Below the pieces are notes generated by a model. The model did not search any database. It had not been told where the DNA came from and saw only the letters and a program-made list of their open reading frames with translations. Shown here one piece after another: positions 56,105 to 64,000 of a stretch of DNA of 64,000 nt; position 1 is the stretch's first letter, and every line of letters begins with the position of its first letter. Both the position numbers and the translations under genes were made by a program. The stretch lies in the NCBI RefSeq assembly GCF_003298775.1, contig NZ_QNTQ01000004.1, positions 248,001-312,000 on the forward strand, given 5' to 3'. The stretch comes from Rhodosalinus halophilus. GTDB lineage: Bacteria > Pseudomonadota > Alphaproteobacteria > Rhodobacterales > Rhodobacteraceae.

Positions 56105-58318
56105 CTAGAGGAAGCTCTGCGGGTCGATGTCCACGGCGAGGCGCAGGGGCGGCTTCACCTCGACCTGCGCGAGCCACTCCGAAAGCGCGCCCTGCAGCGG
56201 CGCGCCCTTGGCGGCCTTGACCAGCAGGCGCACCCGGTGACGGCCGCGGATGCGGGCGATGGGCGCGGGCGCCGGGCCCCAGACCTGCGCCCCGATCCGG
56301 GTGAGCGGCGCATCCGCGCGGGCGAGCGCCTGCCCCAGATCGAAGACCGGCTGTGGATCGGGGCCTGACAGGATGATCCCGGCGAGCCGGCCGTAGGGCG
56401 GCATGCCGGCCGCCTGCCGCGCCGCGGCCTCGGCGCGCCAGAACCCTTCCTCGTCGCCGGCGAGGATGGCGCGGATCACCGGATGCTCGGGCTGGTGAGT
56501 CTGCAGCATCGCGACGCCGGGCTTCTCGGCCCGTCCCGCGCGCCCCGCCACCTGCCGCATCAGCTGAAAGGTCCGCTCGGCCGCGCGCAGGTCCGAGCCG
56601 TGCAGCGCGAGGTCGGCGTCGATCACGCCGACGAGCGTCAGGAGCGGGAAGTTGTGCCCCTTCGCCACGAGCTGCGTGCCGATCACGATGTCGGCCCCGC
56701 CTTCGGCGATGGTCGCGATCTCCGCCTTGAGCGCACGGGCCGAGGCGAAGAGGTCGGAACTGAGCACCGCGAGCCGCGCCTCGGGGAAGCGCGCGGCCGC
56801 CTCCTCGGCCATGCGCTCGACGCCGGGGCCGATGGCGGCGAGGCTGTCCTCCTTGCCGCACTCGGGGCAGGCGGCGGGCACCGGGATCGACTCGCCGCAC
56901 TGGTGGCAGACGAGGCGCTTGAGGAACCGGTGCTCGACCAGCCGCGCGTCGCAGTGCGGGCAGCCGATCTGATGCCCGCAGGCGCGGCAGAGCGTGACCG
57001 GGGCGTAACCGCGACGGTTGAGGAACAGCATGGCCTGTTCCCCCGCCGCGACGCGGGCCTCGACGGCGCGCGCCAGCGTCTCGGAAATCCAGCGCCCGGA
57101 AGGCAGCCCCTCTGCCCGCATGTCGATGGCCCGCATCTCCGGCAGCACCGCGCCGAAGCGGGCGGGCAGGTCCAGCCGGGCGTATTTTCCGGCCTCGGCG
57201 TTGGCCCAGCTCTCGAGCGAGGGCGTGGCCGAGGCCAGCACCACCTGCGCCCCGGCCAGCGAGCCGCGCAGCACGGCCATGTCGCGCGCATTGTAGAGCA
57301 CCCCGTCCTCCTGCTTGTAGGAGCTGTCGTGCTCTTCATCGACGACGATCAGGCCGAGGTCCGCGAAGGGCAGGAAGAGGGCGGAGCGCGCGCCCACCAC
57401 CATCTGTGCGCCGCTCTCGCCCGCCATGCGCCAGACGCGGCGCCGCTCCGTCATCGTGAGGCCCGAGTGCCATTCGGCCGGGCGCGCGCCGAAGCGCGCC
57501 TCGACTCGAGCGAGGAACTCGGCGGTCAGCGCGATCTCGGGCAAGAGGACCAGCGCCTGCCGCCCCTGCGAAAGGCATTCCGCCACCGCCTCGAGATAGA
57601 CCTCGGTCTTGCCCGAGCCGGTCACGCCCTTGAGCAGCGTGGTGCCGTAGCTGCCGGACTGCAGGCCCGCGCGGAGATGCCGTGCGGCCTCGGCCTGATC
57701 CGCGGTGAGCGGCTTGCCGGAGGCTTCGTTGTCGAGCCGCGGAAAGGGCGCGTCGCGGGGCGTCTCCACCTCGGCCACCGCGCCCTGCGCCACGAGGCCC
57801 TTGACCACCGAGGCCGACGCGCCCGCCTCCTCGGTGAGCTCGCGCAGCGTCAGACCGGACCCGGCGGCCTCCAGCACCTCCAGAACGCGCTCGCGCGCCT
57901 CCGTCATGCGCGTGGGCTCCGCGTCCGCCCGCCGGTAGAGCCGCCGCATCGACGGCGGGTCGCCCAGCCCCGGCGCCCGCGTGGCGAGCCGCAGCATCGC
58001 GGGCAGCGCCGTGAAGGTGTAGGCGGCCGCGCGCTCGACGAAGAGCCGAAGCTCGGGCCGCATCGGCGGCGCCTCCAGCACGCGCGAGACCGGCCGCAGC
58101 TTCGCCTCCGGCACCTCGCCGCTGCCGTCGCCCCAGACGACGCCCAGGACGCGGCGCGGCCCCAGCGGCACCTCGACGAAGGCGCCGGCGCGCACGCCGC
58201 CCTCCGGCGCGCGATAGTCGAAGGGCCGGCCCAGAGGCTGGGTCGTCAGCACGGCGACGCGAGCGCCCTCGGGGTAGAAGGCGGGCGGATCGGAACGCGT
58301 GGTCGGGGCTTTGCTCAT
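56105..58318 (-). CDS. priA: Primosomal protein N' (replication restart helicase)
   Basis: 737 residues. Superfamily 2 helicase that reloads the replisome at stalled forks. N-terminal DNA-binding domain (about 1-200), Walker [16 protein letters not shown], Walker [16 protein letters not shown], and the zinc module with eight cysteines (CRACGH, CPHC, CHQCGE, CPECGK). Motifs [23 protein letters not shown] and [13 protein letters not shown]. Start at [16 protein letters not shown], divergent from fsa. Confidence 0.96.
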   Translation of the reverse strand: MSKAPTTRSDPPAFYPEGARVAVLTTQPLGRPFDYRAPEGGVRAGAFVEVPLGPRRVLGVVWGDGSGEVPEAKLRPVSRVLEAPPMRPELRLFVERAAAYTFTALPAMLRLATRAPGLGDPPSMRRLYRRADAEPTRMTEARERVLEVLEAAGSGLTLRELTEEAGASASVVKGLVAQGAVAEVETPRDAPFPRLDNEASGKPLTADQAEAARHLRAGLQSGSYGTTLLKGVTGSGKTEVYLEAVAECLSQGRQALVLLPEIALTAEFLARVEARFGARPAEWHSGLTMTERRRVWRMAGESGAQMVVGARSALFLPFADLGLIVVDEEHDSSYKQEDGVLYNARDMAVLRGSLAGAQVVLASATPSLESWANAEAGKYARLDLPARFGAVLPEMRAIDMRAEGLPSGRWISETLARAVEARVAAGEQAMLFLNRRGYAPVTLCRACGHQIGCPHCDARLVEHRFLKRLVCHQCGESIPVPAACPECGKEDSLAAIGPGVERMAEEAAARFPEARLAVLSSDLFASARALKAEIATIAEGGADIVIGTQLVAKGHNFPLLTLVGVIDADLALHGSDLRAAERTFQLMRQVAGRAGRAEKPGVAMLQTHQPEHPVIRAILAGDEEGFWRAEAAARQAAGMPPYGRLAGIILSGPDPQPVFDLGQALARADAPLTRIGAQVWGPAPAPIARIRGRHRVRLLVKAAKGAPLQGALSEWLAQVEVKPPLRLAVDIDPQSFL

Positions 58319-58387
58319 GGCCGCAACCGGAGTAAACGCGAGGGCGACAGAGGCCAAGCCGCAACCGCGCTCACCGAAAGAGATCCC

Positions 58388-59041
58388 ATGAAATTCTTCG
58401 TCGACACCGCCGATATCGAGGCCATCCGCGAACTCCACGAACTGGGCGTCGTGGACGGCGTCACCACCAACCCCTCGCTCATCATGAAATCGGGCCGCGA
58501 CATCCGCGAGGTCACCGCCGAGATCTGCGCCCTGGTGGACGGCCCGGTCAGCGCAGAGACCGTCGCGCTCGACGCCGACGGCATGGTGGCCGAGGGCCGG
58601 GAACTGGCGAAGATCGCGGACAACATCGCGATCAAGGTGCCGCTCACCTGGGACGGTCTGAAAGCCTGCAAGACGCTCTCTGACGAGGGCCGCACGGTCA
58701 ACGTCACGCTGTGCTTCTCCGCCGCGCAGGCGCTGCTCGCGGCCAAGGCCGGCGCCAGCTTCATCTCGCCCTTCATCGGCCGGCTCGACGACATCAACCT
58801 CGACGGTCTGCAGCTTATCGCCGACATCCGCGAGATCTACGACGCGCACGGTTACGAGACCGAGGTGCTGGCCGCCTCGATCCGCTCGGTCAACCACATG
58901 ACCGAATGCGCCAAGATCGGCGCCGATGTGGCCACCGCGCCGCCTGCGGTGATCAAGGCGATGGCCTCGCACCCGCTGACCGACAAGGGCCTCGCCGCCT
59001 TCCTCGCCGACTGGGAAAAAACGGGGCAGAAAATTCTCTGA
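58388..59041 (+). CDS. Fructose-6-phosphate aldolase / short transaldolase (TalC/FSA type)
   Basis: 217 residues, compact TIM barrel. [20 protein letters not shown] is the family start; the Schiff-base lysine is in [16 protein letters not shown]. Members cleave or form fructose 6-phosphate or act as transaldolase of the pentose phosphate pathway; in alphaproteobacteria the transaldolase role is the usual annotation. Divergent from priA; downstream DUF484 follows after 41 bp. Confidence 0.9.
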   Translation: MKFFVDTADIEAIRELHELGVVDGVTTNPSLIMKSGRDIREVTAEICALVDGPVSAETVALDADGMVAEGRELAKIADNIAIKVPLTWDGLKACKTLSDEGRTVNVTLCFSAAQALLAAKAGASFISPFIGRLDDINLDGLQLIADIREIYDAHGYETEVLAASIRSVNHMTECAKIGADVATAPPAVIKAMASHPLTDKGLAAFLADWEKTGQKIL

Positions 59042-59082
59042 CCCCGTGCTAGGCTCGCAAAAAAATCACCGAGGCAACAGGC

Positions 59083-59793
59083 ATGAGCAGCACCGCCCTG
59101 ATCGACGCGTCCCTGCGGGCGCGCATCATCTCCGAACCCGAGTCGATCCTCGAGGATGCCGAGGTCATGCGCGCCCTGGTCGCGGCGAACGAACGCTCCA
59201 TGGGCGCGAACATCGTGGATATGCGCGGCATCGCGATGGAACGGCTCGAGGCCCGGCTCGACCGGCTCGAAGAGACGCACCGCAGCGTGATCGCCGCCGC
59301 TTACGAGAACCTCGCCGGCACCAACCAGGTGCATCGCGCGATCCTGCGGATGCTCGATCCCGTCGAATTCGAGACCTTCCTCGACGATCTCGACGGCGAG
59401 GTGGCGGCCATCCTGCGCGTCGACGCGATCCGCCTGGTTCTGGAATCCGCGCAGGCCGAGCAGGATCCGGCGGTGGAGCGGCTGGGCGGCGTGCTTCGGG
59501 TGGTCGAGCCGGGCTTCGTTCGCCGCCATGTCTCCGCCCGCGCCGGCGAGGAGGCGGTTCGGCCGGTGACGCTGCGCCAGATCGACGCCGGAGAGCCCCG
59601 CATCTATGGCGACCGCGCCGCCGAGCTCCGCTCGGAGGCTTGCCTGCGGCTCGATCTCGGCGCGGGGCGGCTGCCGGGACTGCTGCTGATGGGTGCGGAG
59701 GATCCGCACCAGTTCAGCCCGCAGCACGGCACCGATCTTCTGACCTTCTTCGCCGGGGTCTTCGAGCGCGCGATGCGGCGCTGGCTGGCGTGA
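59083..59793 (+). CDS. DUF484 family protein
   Basis: 236 residues, GAF-like domain (about 90-225) after a coiled-coil N-terminus (EARLDRLEETHRSVIAAAYE). DUF484 genes are typically found just before xerC, as here: its stop overlaps the xerC GTG start (GTGA). Function unknown; a role linked to XerC-mediated recombination is only suggested by this conserved position. Confidence 0.9.
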   Translation: MSSTALIDASLRARIISEPESILEDAEVMRALVAANERSMGANIVDMRGIAMERLEARLDRLEETHRSVIAAAYENLAGTNQVHRAILRMLDPVEFETFLDDLDGEVAAILRVDAIRLVLESAQAEQDPAVERLGGVLRVVEPGFVRRHVSARAGEEAVRPVTLRQIDAGEPRIYGDRAAELRSEACLRLDLGAGRLPGLLLMGAEDPHQFSPQHGTDLLTFFAGVFERAMRRWLA

Positions 59794-60719
59794 TCTCGGC
59801 AGGTGCGGCGGAGGCGCTCGAGGCGTGGCTCGCCGCCCGGCGGGCGCTGCGCGGCGCTGCGCCCAATACCGAGGCCGCCTATCGCGCCGACGTCGCGGGA
59901 TTTCTGGGCTTTCTCGCCGAGCATCATGGCGGGCCGCAGGGGCGGACGGCGCTGGCGCGGGCGGGGCTGTCGGACATCCGCGCCTGGCTCGCGCGGGGCC
60001 GCGCAGAGGGCGCGGGGTCGCGCACCCTCGCGCGGCGGCTCTCGGCGGTGAAGAGCTTCTATCGCTGGCTGGCCGAGACCGACGGCTTCGACGCCTCCGC
60101 CATTCTCGCCGCCCGCGCGCCGCGACATGCCGCGCGCCTGCCGCGGCCGCTGGCCGAGGACGCCGCGCGCGATATGCTCGAGACCGTCGGGCACCAGCAC
60201 GCCGAGCCCTGGATCGCCGCGCGCGACACGGCCGTGGTGACGCTTCTCTACGGCTGCGGGCTGCGGATTTCCGAGGCGCTGGCGCTGCGGCTGCGCGACT
60301 GGCCTGCGGGCGAGACCCTGCGCATCGCGGGCAAGGGCGGCAAGACGCGCCTCGTGCCGCTCCTGCCGGCGGCGCGGCAGGCCGTCGAGGCCTATCTCGA
60401 CCTCTGCCCCCATCCGGCAACGGCCGATTCGCCCATCTTCCGCGGCGCGCGGGGCGGGCCGCTCAACCCGCGTCTCGTGCAGAAGGCCACCGCGCGCGCC
60501 CGCGCGCAGCTGGGCCTGCCGCCCTCCGCCACGCCGCACGCCCTGCGCCACAGCTTCGCCACGCATCTGCTCGCCGCCGGCGGCGACCTCCGTGCAATCC
60601 AGGAACTGCTGGGCCATGCCTCGCTCTCGACGACGCAGGGCTACACGGCGGTGGACACCACGCGCCTGCTCGAGGTCTACGAGGCCGCGCATCCCAAGGC
60701 GGGACGGCGCGCAGGCTGA
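59790..60719 (+). CDS. xerC: Tyrosine recombinase XerC
   Basis: 309 residues with a GTG start overlapping the DUF484 stop. Resolves chromosome dimers at dif with XerD. N-terminal SAM-like DNA-binding domain (about 10-100) and catalytic residues R (YGCGLRISEALALRL), K (GKGGKTRLVPLL), H-x-x-R (TPHALRHSFATHLLAAGG) and H...Y (LLGHASLSTTQGYTAVDTTR). A housekeeping recombinase, not an island integrase. Confidence 0.95.
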   Translation: MISAGAAEALEAWLAARRALRGAAPNTEAAYRADVAGFLGFLAEHHGGPQGRTALARAGLSDIRAWLARGRAEGAGSRTLARRLSAVKSFYRWLAETDGFDASAILAARAPRHAARLPRPLAEDAARDMLETVGHQHAEPWIAARDTAVVTLLYGCGLRISEALALRLRDWPAGETLRIAGKGGKTRLVPLLPAARQAVEAYLDLCPHPATADSPIFRGARGGPLNPRLVQKATARARAQLGLPPSATPHALRHSFATHLLAAGGDLRAIQELLGHASLSTTQGYTAVDTTRLLEVYEAAHPKAGRRAG

Positions 60720-60785
60720 CGTCGCGCGGGGCGGGCGGCGGCCGCGAAAGGGGGGCGCTGCCCCCGTCGCCCGTTCCGGGCGACT

Positions 60786-60813
60786 CCCCCGGGGTATTTC
60801 GGGCAAGAGAAGA
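60786..60813. repeat. Dispersed repeat family B, copy 2
   Basis: CCCCCGGGGTATTTCGGGCA followed by AGAGAAGA, matching 23040-23067. It lies in the 213-bp gap between xerC and pcs, with GC-rich flanks and no gene. Confidence 0.5.
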
Positions 60814-60932
60814 GACCGGTTCGCTCCGCGCGGGACCGGCGGCGATACGGGCAGTGCGGGGCCGGGCCGCTTCGGGGGCGCGCCGGCCCGTTCCGGTTGA
60901 ACCGGGCCAGCCTTTCCGCCAAGAGGGGCGGC

Positions 60933-61625
60933 ATGACTCCGACCCTGAAGGCGATCTTCGTCCACCTCTTCACGGCGACCGGCGCCGTCTTCGCGATGCT
61001 GGCCATGCTGGCGGCGGCCGACGGCGACTGGCCGATGATGGTGCTCTGGCTGATCGTGGCCTTCGCGGTGGACGGCGTGGACGGCCCGCTCGCCCGCCGC
61101 TACCACGTCCGGACGCACGGCGACCGCTTCGACGGCGATCTGCTCGACCTCATCATCGACTATCTCACCTATGTCTTCATTCCCGCCTTCGCGCTCTTCA
61201 AGTCCGGCCTGCTGCCCGGCTGGACGGGCTGGGTGGCGATCATCCTGATCACCTTCGCCTCGGCGCTCTATTTCGCCGACACGCGGATGAAGACCGAGGA
61301 CAAGTCCTTCAACGGGTTTCCCGGGTGCTGGAACATGGTGGTGCCCGTGCTCTTCGTGGTGGAGCCCAATTTCTGGCTGATACTGGGGCTCGTAGCGGCG
61401 CTCGCCGTGGCGATGTTCCTGCCGCTGAAGTTCATCCATCCGGTGCGCACGGCGCGCTGGCGGGCGCTGTCGCTGCCGGTGGCGGTGCTCTGGTCAGCGC
61501 TGGTGTTCTGGGCGGCCTGGCATCAGTTCGAGGCCGGGATCGCCGCGACCTGGGCGCTCGGCCTCGCCTCGATCTACCTTCTCGTCGCCGGGATGGCGCA
61601 GCAGCTTCTGCCCGCCCGCAGCTGA
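60933..61625 (+). CDS. pcs: Phosphatidylcholine synthase
   Basis: Integral membrane enzyme joining CDP-diacylglycerol and choline to phosphatidylcholine. 230 residues, about eight helices. CDP-alcohol phosphotransferase motif: AVDGVDGPLARR with G and FDGDLLD downstream (D-G-x-x-D-G...A-R...G...D...D). AAGAGGGG precedes the ATG. Choline may alternatively go to betaine through the betA/betB genes in this window. Confidence 0.93.
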   Translation: MTPTLKAIFVHLFTATGAVFAMLAMLAAADGDWPMMVLWLIVAFAVDGVDGPLARRYHVRTHGDRFDGDLLDLIIDYLTYVFIPAFALFKSGLLPGWTGWVAIILITFASALYFADTRMKTEDKSFNGFPGCWNMVVPVLFVVEPNFWLILGLVAALAVAMFLPLKFIHPVRTARWRALSLPVAVLWSALVFWAAWHQFEAGIAATWALGLASIYLLVAGMAQQLLPARS

Positions 61626-61632
61626 CGTCGGT

Positions 61633-62442
61633 TCAGGCCTTCAGCCGGGTTCCTCTGCGGAAAAGCTCCCAGCAGACGAGGCTCACCGCCGCGGTCGAGG
61701 CCGTGCAGATGACGAGCCCGAGCCAGGGCGAGCTGTCGGAGACGCCGAGAATACCGAAGCGCACCCCGTCGATCAGGTAGAAGACAGGGTTGACGTGGGT
61801 GACGGTCCACATCGCGTCGGGCAGCGCCTCGACGGAGTAGAAGGTGCCCGAGAGGAAGCTGAGCGGCGTGATGACGAAATTCGTGATCGCGGCCATCTGG
61901 TCGAACTTCTGCGCGAAGATGCCCGCAATCACGCCGAGCGCGCCGAGGAAGGCCGACCCCAGAAGCACGAAGACCAGCGCCCAGAGCGGATGGGCCACGC
62001 CGATGCCCAGCACCAGCAGGAAGCCGACGCCGATGCCCAGTGCCACGAACAGGCCCCGTGCGATCGCCCCGGCCAGGTAGCCGATCACCAGCTCGCCCGC
62101 CGAGAGCGGCGGCATGAGCGTGTCCACGATGTTGCCCTGCACCTTGGAGACCATGATCGAGGAGGAGGAATTGGCGAAGGCGTTCTGGATCACCATCATC
62201 ATCAGGATGCCGGGCGCGATGAAAGTGGTGAAATCCACGCCCATCACGTCGCCGCGCCGCGGCCCAATGGCCAGCGTGAAGATCGCCACGAAGAGCCCCG
62301 CCGTCACCAGCGGCGCCAGAAGCGTCTGCGTCCAGACCGCCACGAAGCGCATCACCTCGCGCTCGATCAGCGTCTGAAGCCCCAGCCAGTTCACCCGGCC
62401 GAAGCGGCGCACGCCCATGCCCTGCCCCGCGCCTGTCGCCAT
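61633..62442 (-). CDS. ABC-2 type transporter permease
   Basis: 269 residues, six helices: about 30-50, 66-88, 109-135, 146-165, 180-200, 236-258, with the ABC-2 signature region FDQMAAITNFVITPLSFLSG followed by TFYSVEALPDAMW. Exports a lipid, polysaccharide or drug in relatives. No ATPase gene is next to it, so it must use one encoded elsewhere. Divergent from gcrA; convergent with pcs. Confidence 0.85.
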   Translation of the reverse strand: MATGAGQGMGVRRFGRVNWLGLQTLIEREVMRFVAVWTQTLLAPLVTAGLFVAIFTLAIGPRRGDVMGVDFTTFIAPGILMMMVIQNAFANSSSSIMVSKVQGNIVDTLMPPLSAGELVIGYLAGAIARGLFVALGIGVGFLLVLGIGVAHPLWALVFVLLGSAFLGALGVIAGIFAQKFDQMAAITNFVITPLSFLSGTFYSVEALPDAMWTVTHVNPVFYLIDGVRFGILGVSDSSPWLGLVICTASTAAVSLVCWELFRRGTRLKA

Positions 62443-62466
62443 CGCCTGCCTCCTTGCGCCGCGACG

Positions 62467-62511
62467 GAGTCGAGTCGCGGCCTTGTGACCTTCGGGGCGA
62501 GTGCTTAGAAT
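62467..62511 (+). promoter_or_regulatory. gcrA promoter with tandem GANTC sites
   Basis: Two adjoining CcrM methylation sites GAGTC (62467-62471 and 62472-62476), then -35 TTGTGA (62483-62488), 17-nt spacer and -10 TAGAAT (62506-62511). Transcription would start near 62518 with an 85-nt leader. Confidence 0.7.
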
Positions 62512-62602
62512 GAAACCTTGAGAGATGTCCACGCGGGCGCCGCGCGGTGTGCCGCTCAATGCCCGCGCGAAGCGGGATTTTCAAGAACACGTGGGAAGCT
62601 GC

Positions 62603-63214
62603 ATGTCCTGGACCGAGGAACGCGTCGAGCTTTTGAAAAAGATGTGGAACGAGGGGCAATCCGCCTCGCAGATCGCCAAGGAGCTTGGCGGCGTCACCCG
62701 GAACGCGGTGATCGGCAAGGTGCATCGCCTCGGTCTGTCCAACCGCGGCGCGGCGACGCCCGCAGGGAACCCGGCGCCCAAGTCCGAGGAAAAGCCCGCC
62801 AAGCCGGCGGAGGCGCCGCGCCCGGAGGCTCAGCCCGCCCCCGAACCCCAGCCTGAACCGGCGGAGCCGGCCGAGCCCGCCATGGCCGAGGCCCCGGCCG
62901 CGGAGATGGACGAGCCTGCCACCGCGCCGGCGCGCAAGACCATCGTGCCCGCCGGTCAGCCGCTGCCCCCGCAGCCCTCGGCGAACGAGATCAGCCCCGA
63001 GGCGCTCGCCAAGGTCTCGGAGGTCGAGAAAAAGGCCCGCAAGCTCACGCTGATGGAGCTGACCGAGCGAACCTGCAAGTGGCCCGTCGGCGACCCCGCG
63101 ACCGAGGATTTCTGGTTCTGCGGTCTGCCGGTGCAGCCCGGAAAGCCCTATTGCGAGGCGCATGTCGGCGTGGCCTTCCAGCCGATGAGCTCGCGGCGCG
63201 ACCGCCGGCGCTGA
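62603..63214 (+). CDS. gcrA: GcrA cell-cycle regulator
   Basis: 203 residues. N-terminal helix-turn-helix MSWTEERVELLKKMWNEGQS and ASQIAKELGGVTRNAVIGKV that recognises DNA, a long Pro/Ala/Glu linker (about 50-150), and a C-terminal sigma70-binding part (LMELTERTCKWPVGDPATED, FWFCGLPVQPGKPYCEAH with zinc-like Cys). In Caulobacter GcrA activates genes with methylated GANTC sites in their promoters. Its own promoter here has two such sites. The start MSWTEER is the family start; the ribosome-binding site is weak. Confidence 0.95.
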   Translation: MSWTEERVELLKKMWNEGQSASQIAKELGGVTRNAVIGKVHRLGLSNRGAATPAGNPAPKSEEKPAKPAEAPRPEAQPAPEPQPEPAEPAEPAMAEAPAAEMDEPATAPARKTIVPAGQPLPPQPSANEISPEALAKVSEVEKKARKLTLMELTERTCKWPVGDPATEDFWFCGLPVQPGKPYCEAHVGVAFQPMSSRRDRRR

Positions 63215-63225
63215 GGGCGTGACAG

Positions 63226-63539
63226 GCCCTTTGGGGCCCGATCCCGCGCAATTCCTCCGAGGCGGAGGCGCGGGATCTGAGCTTCGAACACCGCTTCGCG
63301 GAGGGCATGCCGCTCTAAATGACGCGGCGGCGCAGCGAATGCATGCTGCATGTCTCCGAGCATCACGGGGACGCGGTCCCCGGGGCCGTCTTGCGCAGGC
63401 AGGTGCCCGACACCGAGCCTTCCTCGCCGAGATCCACGAACGCGGCCACCCGCGGCTGAACCCGGGGGTGGCGTAGATGCCGTGGGGCGAGCGGCAGGTT
63501 GCGCTGCAGGCCCCCTTCGGCAACGGCCCCGTCTTCTGA
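63226..63539 (+). pseudogene. Decayed glyoxalase-superfamily gene
   Basis: Pieces of a glyoxalase/bleomycin-resistance-type protein can be read in order: FEHRFAEGMPL, a TAA stop where Tyr is expected, ECMLHVSEHHGDAVPGAV, a frameshift, [16 protein letters not shown], a TAG stop, [16 protein letters not shown], and a terminal TGA. The first about 25 residues are mostly lost. It separates gcrA and rimO. Broken by at least two stops and one frameshift, so no product is expected. Confidence 0.75.
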
Positions 63540-63639
63540 TCCGTCGCGCGCGGCTGAACCGGAAGTTCGCGCCCAGGCGCGAGGAAGCGCCTTTCAGGCC
63601 GCCTTGTGCGCCGTGCCCTCCGCGGCCTATATGCCGAGC

Positions 63640-64000
<361 letters not shown>

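Noticed and set aside
59790-60719. XerC as a phage or island integrase, with tRNA-His or tRNA-Tyr as attachment site
   Set aside because: It is the housekeeping XerC beside DUF484; no tRNA repeats, excisionase or phage genes are near.

Overview
The window looks like chromosomal DNA of a high-GC alphaproteobacterium of the order Rhodobacterales (Rhodobacter/roseobacter type). Evidence: GcrA with tandem GANTC sites, the F1-ATPase zeta inhibitor, a phosphatidylcholine synthase, a split cobalamin-dependent methionine synthase, SOS boxes of the GTTC-N7-GTTC type, a tRNA-His lacking the G-1 base, and short intergenic repeat families typical of this group. Nearly all of it is ordinary, densely packed housekeeping and catabolic gene content; there is no prophage, integron, CRISPR array or intact insertion sequence.

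Layout. 1-7.4 kb (minus strand): RNase E start, the DctBD two-component system and the purC-purS-adh-purQ purine cluster. 7.6-12.8 kb: ATPase inhibitor, sulfotransferase-like protein, then a methionine-synthase island (homocysteine methyltransferase, corrinoid protein, DUF1638) interrupted by an SOS-box-controlled radical SAM gene. 12.9-16.8 kb: sufE, lipoprotein, rnd, purN-purM. 17-23 kb: DUF305 protein, small membrane protein, metallopeptidase-like lipoprotein, two tandem c-type cytochromes, thioesterase, enoyl-CoA hydratase, histone-deacetylase-like amidohydrolase and GNAT.

23.2-31 kb: a catabolic cluster (BKACE, class III aminotransferase, polyamine-type ABC transporter, divergent LysR). 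It contains a 460-bp gap with two long inverted repeats and a decayed piece of an ABC ATPase gene. 31.7-35.6 kb: tRNA-His, an SOS-controlled mmcB, an undescribed pair of membrane proteins (a coiled-coil protein and a membrane-anchored ClpP-like protein), and a probable 6S RNA gene with its own promoter and terminator. 35.6-39.6 kb: nusB-ribH-ribB, zinc-ribbon protein, rlmB, tRNA-Tyr.

39.8-49.6 kb: glycine-betaine synthesis (betB, betA), a TAXI-TRAP uptake system with a universal stress protein, and an RpiR-type regulator divergent from an aminotransferase. 49.7-52 kb: ruvCAB with a degenerate SOS box. 52.3-58.3 kb: DUF1127 protein, prmA, cupin, YeeE/YedE transporter, priA. 58.4-64 kb: transaldolase-like aldolase, DUF484, xerC, pcs, an orphan ABC-2 permease, gcrA behind tandem GANTC sites, a decayed glyoxalase-family gene, and the start of rimO.

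The observations I rate highest are the near-identical layout of two SOS promoters (box in the 17-bp spacer, start codon at the predicted transcription start), the membrane-anchored ClpP-like/coiled-coil pair, the DctD with no GAFTGA motif, and the BKACE/aminotransferase/ABC cluster with its relic gap. Promoter, RNA and repeat calls were made by eye.
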